Assembly: GCF_018129005.1 (NCBI RefSeq)
Contig: NZ_JAAEDL010000029.1
Coordinates: 1-62,234 of the forward strand
Source of the DNA: Neoroseomonas eburnea
Lineage (GTDB): Bacteria; Pseudomonadota; Alphaproteobacteria; Acetobacterales; Acetobacteraceae
Direction of reading: 5' to 3'
Length of the DNA stretch: 62,234 nt
Made by a program: the position numbers and the translations under genes. Below the pieces are notes generated by a model that saw only the letters and a program-made list of their open reading frames with translations, had not been told where the DNA came from and made no database searches. Positions 59,348 through 62,234 of this stretch are shown here, piece by piece. Position 1 is the first letter of the stretch; every line of letters begins with the position of its first letter.

Positions 59348-60013
59348 ATGGCGACGCGGCCCAAACACAAGCGCTTCTTCAGCATCGACGACGTCGGCGC
59401 TCATTTCGGTCTGTCGCTCGTCGACATGGGGGTCATGGCGGCCGAGGGGCAACTGCGGCTCAGTGTCCCGGTTGCTGGCCTGCGCGTCGAAATTGGCGAG
59501 TGGGAGGAGGACGGTGATGGCCATGGGTTCAGGATTCCGGCCGGCTTTCGCACACTGAATGGCCTGGTCGATCTCTACCCCGTCGACGGCTGGACCATCT
59601 TGCGCAACGGCACCGGTGTCGTGCACGCGCTGCCGACGGAAGGTGCTGGGTATACGAGCATCGAAACGGGCAACCCGGATCAGGAGGGCCTGCTGGTCAC
59701 GCGCGACGAGCTCGGGGTGCGCCGCGAAGAATGGCGTCGCCTCGAAGCGCAGGACGGCGATCACGAGGCGGACGCGCCTGTCCTTTCTCGCCGCGGGGTA
59801 CAACCGACCCATGATTGGGATGCCGCAAGGCTGGAAGCGTGCCGGCTGTTCTATTTCGAAGGGGTGCCAGAGTCCCAGGCAGCCCTGATCCGCCACATGC
59901 AGGCCTGGTTCGCGTCCAAGGGGCTCAAGGTGCCCGATGACAGCACCTTGAAGCGCCGCCTTCGCGATGTGTGGGCGATGTTCGGACCGGAAGCGAAGAA
60001 GCGCGCCGCCTGA
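59348..60013 (+). CDS. Hypothetical lysogeny-module protein
   Basis: A 221-residue protein following the repressor. N-terminal part is MerR/HTH-like in look (FFSIDDVGAHFGLSLVDMGVMAAEGQLRLS), the middle is beta-rich, and the end (ACRLFYFEGVPESQAALIRHMQAWFASKGLKVPDDSTLKRRLRDVWAMF) resembles the helical C-terminus of phage DNA-binding proteins. GAGGAA precedes ATG 59348. Co-transcribed with immA-xre; a regulatory role is inferred. Confidence 0.6.
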   Translation: MATRPKHKRFFSIDDVGAHFGLSLVDMGVMAAEGQLRLSVPVAGLRVEIGEWEEDGDGHGFRIPAGFRTLNGLVDLYPVDGWTILRNGTGVVHALPTEGAGYTSIETGNPDQEGLLVTRDELGVRREEWRRLEAQDGDHEADAPVLSRRGVQPTHDWDAARLEACRLFYFEGVPESQAALIRHMQAWFASKGLKVPDDSTLKRRLRDVWAMFGPEAKKRAA

Positions 60014-60091
60014 TCATCACGTGCTGCGCGATGCCGTGAGAACGACGCCGCGCAGATCCGTAGATAAGGGGCAGGACGATTGTGGATCGCC

Positions 60092-60301
60092 ATGCCTCCC
60101 ACACCGATCAATCATCACCTTGCACCCCACCTCCGCGAGGTCTGCGACCTCCTCGCGCGCGGCATTTTGCGGCTGCGCAGCCGCGCTGCCGAGGATCTCG
60201 CCCGTGATTCCACGCAGGTCGAGGCTCGCGGAGACGTTCGCCTACACTCGACCGCCCGGCAGCGCCGTCATGCGAACCCCAGGAGAAAGGGAGTCGCATG
60301 A
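60092..60301 (+). CDS. Small conserved protein of the DUF2924-recombinase locus
   Basis: A 69-residue basic protein (HLAPHLREVCDLLARGILRLRSRAAEDLARDS...LHSTARQRRHANPRRKGVA). The ending H-x-x-x-x-Q/R-R-x-HANP is one I associate with small ORFs preceding DUF2924 genes in alphaproteobacteria. Its stop overlaps the DUF2924 ATG (ATGA). The start at 60092 lacks a strong Shine-Dalgarno; TTG 60080 is an alternative. Confidence 0.6.
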   Translation: MPPTPINHHLAPHLREVCDLLARGILRLRSRAAEDLARDSTQVEARGDVRLHSTARQRRHANPRRKGVA

Positions 60302-60813
60302 CCCGACGATCGACCAGCAAGGTGAAGCAGCAGGATGCCGCGCCGCCGGCGCCCACCGTCCCGAAGATCCCGCTGGCGCAGGTGCTGCCGCGCCTCGCCG
60401 CCCTCAAGACGGCGCCGATCGCGCAGTTGAAGCAGCAGTGGCGGGAGTTGTTCGGCAAGGAGCCGCCGCCGTTCAGCCGCAGCTACATCACCAGCCGGCT
60501 CGCCTACCGGATCCAGGAACTGGCCTATGGCGGGCTGAAGCCGGAGACTCGGGCGCGCCTCGAGGCGCTGGGCGAGCAGCTGGACGGCGGCAATGTCGTG
60601 CTGCGGCGTATCCGCGCCGACAGCCGGCCGCTTCCGGGCACGCGGCTGATCCGCGAGCATGACGGCGTCCAGCATGTCGTCACCGTCCGGGCCGATGACT
60701 TCGAGTTTGAGGGGCGGCCGTATCGCTCGCTCTCCGCCATCGCGCGCCACATCACCGGCACGCGCTGGAACGGCTGGACCTTCTTTGGGCTGAAGGGGAG
60801 GGCGGGCGCATGA
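60298..60813 (+). CDS. DUF2924 protein
   Basis: A 171-residue protein with the DUF2924 pattern: KTAPIAQLKQQWRELFGKEPPPFSRSYITSRLAYRIQELAYGGL, PLPGTRLIREHDGVQHVVTVRADDFEFEGRPYRSLSAIARHITGTRWNGWTFFGLK. The C-terminal part resembles a DNA-binding (RAMA-like) domain. DUF2924 genes are almost always next to serine recombinases; they overlap here by 4 nt. A directionality or accessory role in integration is inferred. Confidence 0.88.
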   Translation: MTRRSTSKVKQQDAAPPAPTVPKIPLAQVLPRLAALKTAPIAQLKQQWRELFGKEPPPFSRSYITSRLAYRIQELAYGGLKPETRARLEALGEQLDGGNVVLRRIRADSRPLPGTRLIREHDGVQHVVTVRADDFEFEGRPYRSLSAIARHITGTRWNGWTFFGLKGRAGA

Positions 60814-62168
60814 GCCGCCGCAAGCTCCCTGCCGATGGCACCATGCCGGCGACCACGAAGAAACTCCGTTGCGCCGTGTATACCCGGAAGAGCACCGACG
60901 AGGGCCTCGACAAGGAGTTCAACACCCTCGATGCGCAGCGCGAGGCCTGCGAGGCCTATGTCGCCAGCCAGCGGGTGGAAGGGTGGACCCTGGTCAGGGA
61001 TCACTATGACGACGGCGGGTTCAGTGGCGGCACCCTGGAGCGCCCTGCGCTGAGGCGCCTGCTGGCCGACATCGAGCAGGGGCTGGTCGACGTCATCGTC
61101 GTTTACAAGATAGACCGGCTGTCTCGATCGCTGATGGACTTCGCCAAGCTGGTGGAGACGATGGAGGCGCATGGCGTCACCTTCGTCTCCGTCACGCAGT
61201 CCTTTAACACCACCACCAGCATGGGCCGGCTGACGCTGAACATCCTGCTGAGCTTCGCGCAGTATGAAAGGGAGATCATCGGCGAGCGCATCCGCGACAA
61301 AGTGGCCGCGTCGAAGACGCGCGGCATGTGGATGGGCGGGAAGGTGCCGCTTGGCTACGACGTCGTCGACCGGAAGCTGATCGTGAACGAGCCAGAAGCA
61401 GCGCGTGTGCGCCGCGTGTTTGAGTTGTTCGTCGAGACCGGCTCGGGCGTCGAGACGGTCCGCCGCCTGCAAGCCGAGGGCATCAGCAGCAAGTCCGGCA
61501 AGCTGCTGGACAAGGGAGACGTCTACAAGGCGCTGAACCTGCGGACCTACATCGGCGAGGTGGCACACAAAGGGAATGTCTATCGCGGTGAGCACGAGGC
61601 CATCGTACCGAGGGAACTGTGGGACCGGGCGCATACCGTCCTGCAGGTGAGCCCGCGAACTCGGGCCGCGCAGAACCGGCAGCACGCCCCGGCGCTGCTG
61701 AAGGGGCTGATCTTTGGCATCGATGGTCGCGCGATGTCGCCGACGCATGCGGTGAAGAATGGCCGGCGCTACTGCTACTATGTCGCCCAGCGGGTGCTGA
61801 AGGCCGACATGGTCGTGGATGACCACATCGTGCGGCGCGTATCGGCCGCGCAAATCGAGGGCGCGGTGGTCAGCCAGGTCCGCGCTCTGCTGCGGCAGCC
61901 GGAGATCGTGGTCGGCACCTGGCTCGCCGCTCGGCGCGAGGCGCCAGACCTGACGGAGCGTGAGGTCCAGGACGCGCTGCGCCGGCTCGATCCGCTGTGG
62001 GAGGAGCTGTTTCCCGCCGAGCAGGCACGAATCGTACGGGCGCTCGTGGAGCGGGTGGTGGTTGGGCCTGGTGGCGCCGACATCCGGCTGCGCGTCGAGG
62101 GACTGGCCGGGCTGGTCAGAGATCTCGGCACATTCGCACCCGAGGAGATCTCTGCGAAACGCGCCTGA
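60810..62168 (+). CDS. Serine recombinase, probable prophage integrase
   Basis: A 452-residue large-type serine recombinase. Catalytic domain: YTRKSTDEG (nucleophile S28), DGGFSGGTLERPALRRLLADI, VYKIDRLSRSL and FVSVTQSFNTTTSMGRLTLNILLSFAQYEREIIGERIRDK (Ser/Arg active site). The recombinase domain follows (GYDVVDRKLIVNEPEAARVRRVFELF). The zinc-ribbon position has GLIFGIDGRAMSPTHAVKNGRRYCYYV without the usual paired cysteines. It is the last gene before the window end and lies at the prophage edge. Confidence 0.9.
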   Translation: MSRRKLPADGTMPATTKKLRCAVYTRKSTDEGLDKEFNTLDAQREACEAYVASQRVEGWTLVRDHYDDGGFSGGTLERPALRRLLADIEQGLVDVIVVYKIDRLSRSLMDFAKLVETMEAHGVTFVSVTQSFNTTTSMGRLTLNILLSFAQYEREIIGERIRDKVAASKTRGMWMGGKVPLGYDVVDRKLIVNEPEAARVRRVFELFVETGSGVETVRRLQAEGISSKSGKLLDKGDVYKALNLRTYIGEVAHKGNVYRGEHEAIVPRELWDRAHTVLQVSPRTRAAQNRQHAPALLKGLIFGIDGRAMSPTHAVKNGRRYCYYVAQRVLKADMVVDDHIVRRVSAAQIEGAVVSQVRALLRQPEIVVGTWLAARREAPDLTEREVQDALRRLDPLWEELFPAEQARIVRALVERVVVGPGGADIRLRVEGLAGLVRDLGTFAPEEISAKRA

Positions 62169-62234
62169 TCGTTTGTTGGAGGTGTGGGAGCGGGCTGGAA
62201 CGGGCGTTGGCGATGGGTTTTGCGCCGCGGCAGT

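Larger units (their letters stand above)
19219..62168. mobile_element. Temperate siphovirus-type prophage, apparently complete
   Basis: About 43 kb with integration (DUF2924 plus serine recombinase), lysogeny (ImmA, XRE), early recombination/replication, packaging, head, lysis and tail modules in lambda/GTA-like order, all intact at the ORF level. The left edge is placed between the multicopper oxidase gene and the tail spike gene; the small ORF ending at 19219 may be phage or host. The right edge is near or beyond the recombinase stop. No att direct repeat was found by eye, as expected for serine integrases with very short cores. Confidence 0.85.

Overview
The window is GC-rich throughout, with tightly packed genes that often overlap by ATGA or GTGA. 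The LexA-type sites, ParB-methyltransferase proteins, DUF2924/recombinase pair and lambda/GTA-like phage genes point to an alphaproteobacterium; an Acetobacteraceae/Rhodospirillales-type genome is my inference, not something the sequence proves. No tRNA, rRNA or CRISPR array was recognised.

Positions 1-63 are the 3' end of an IS3-type transposase. From about 430 to 19,170 lies a copper/heavy-metal resistance island, nearly all on the + strand. It holds an HME-RND efflux pump (adaptor, permease and a small periplasmic protein) followed by an OmpR-type two-component system and a DUF411 protein; a secreted beta-propeller protein on the - strand; a CopZ-like chaperone behind a CueR-like site; Met/His-rich periplasmic proteins (DUF305, Spy-like); a DUF2933/ICMT/CopB-type P-type ATPase operon; a DUF3141 (PHA synthase-like) protein; and a multicopper oxidase. 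Efflux, periplasmic binding and Cu(I) oxidation therefore sit together. A recurring element of about 18 bp, core AT-n-YTTTGTC, lies 71-80 nt upstream of five separate start codons, on both strands, and appears to define a local regulon. One of these starts is a 35-residue leader ORF ahead of the pump.

From about 19.2 kb to 62.2 kb is an apparently complete temperate siphovirus prophage. Reading down the - strand from 58.0 kb: a sigma-like protein, a recombination module (RecA-like ATPase, possible SSB, Cas4-like nuclease), a RecD-like helicase, a primase-helicase, an iteron-like array, a RuvC-like resolvase, two ParB-DNA methyltransferase fusions, terminase, portal, a protease-capsid fusion, a lysis cassette embedded among the head/connector genes, tail genes with a programmed -1 frameshift, tape measure, tail hub and tail spike. 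A lysogeny module (ImmA-type protease, XRE repressor) and the integration module (DUF2924 plus serine recombinase) read rightward from 58.3 kb to the end. A four-gene cargo cluster (PIN, XRE-ImmA peptidase, GIY-YIG, small unknown) interrupts the tail operon at 28-30.7 kb.

Two GTTC-N7-GTTC LexA-type boxes lie in divergent control regions of the prophage, one directly in front of immA-xre, suggesting that SOS signalling enters at the lysis/lysogeny switch. Gaps over 300 bp: 64-425 shows nothing recognisable, and 48,563-49,010 holds the iteron-like array. Gaps of nearly that length at 46,319-46,620 and 58,039-58,327 hold a hairpin/palindrome and the operator region respectively.
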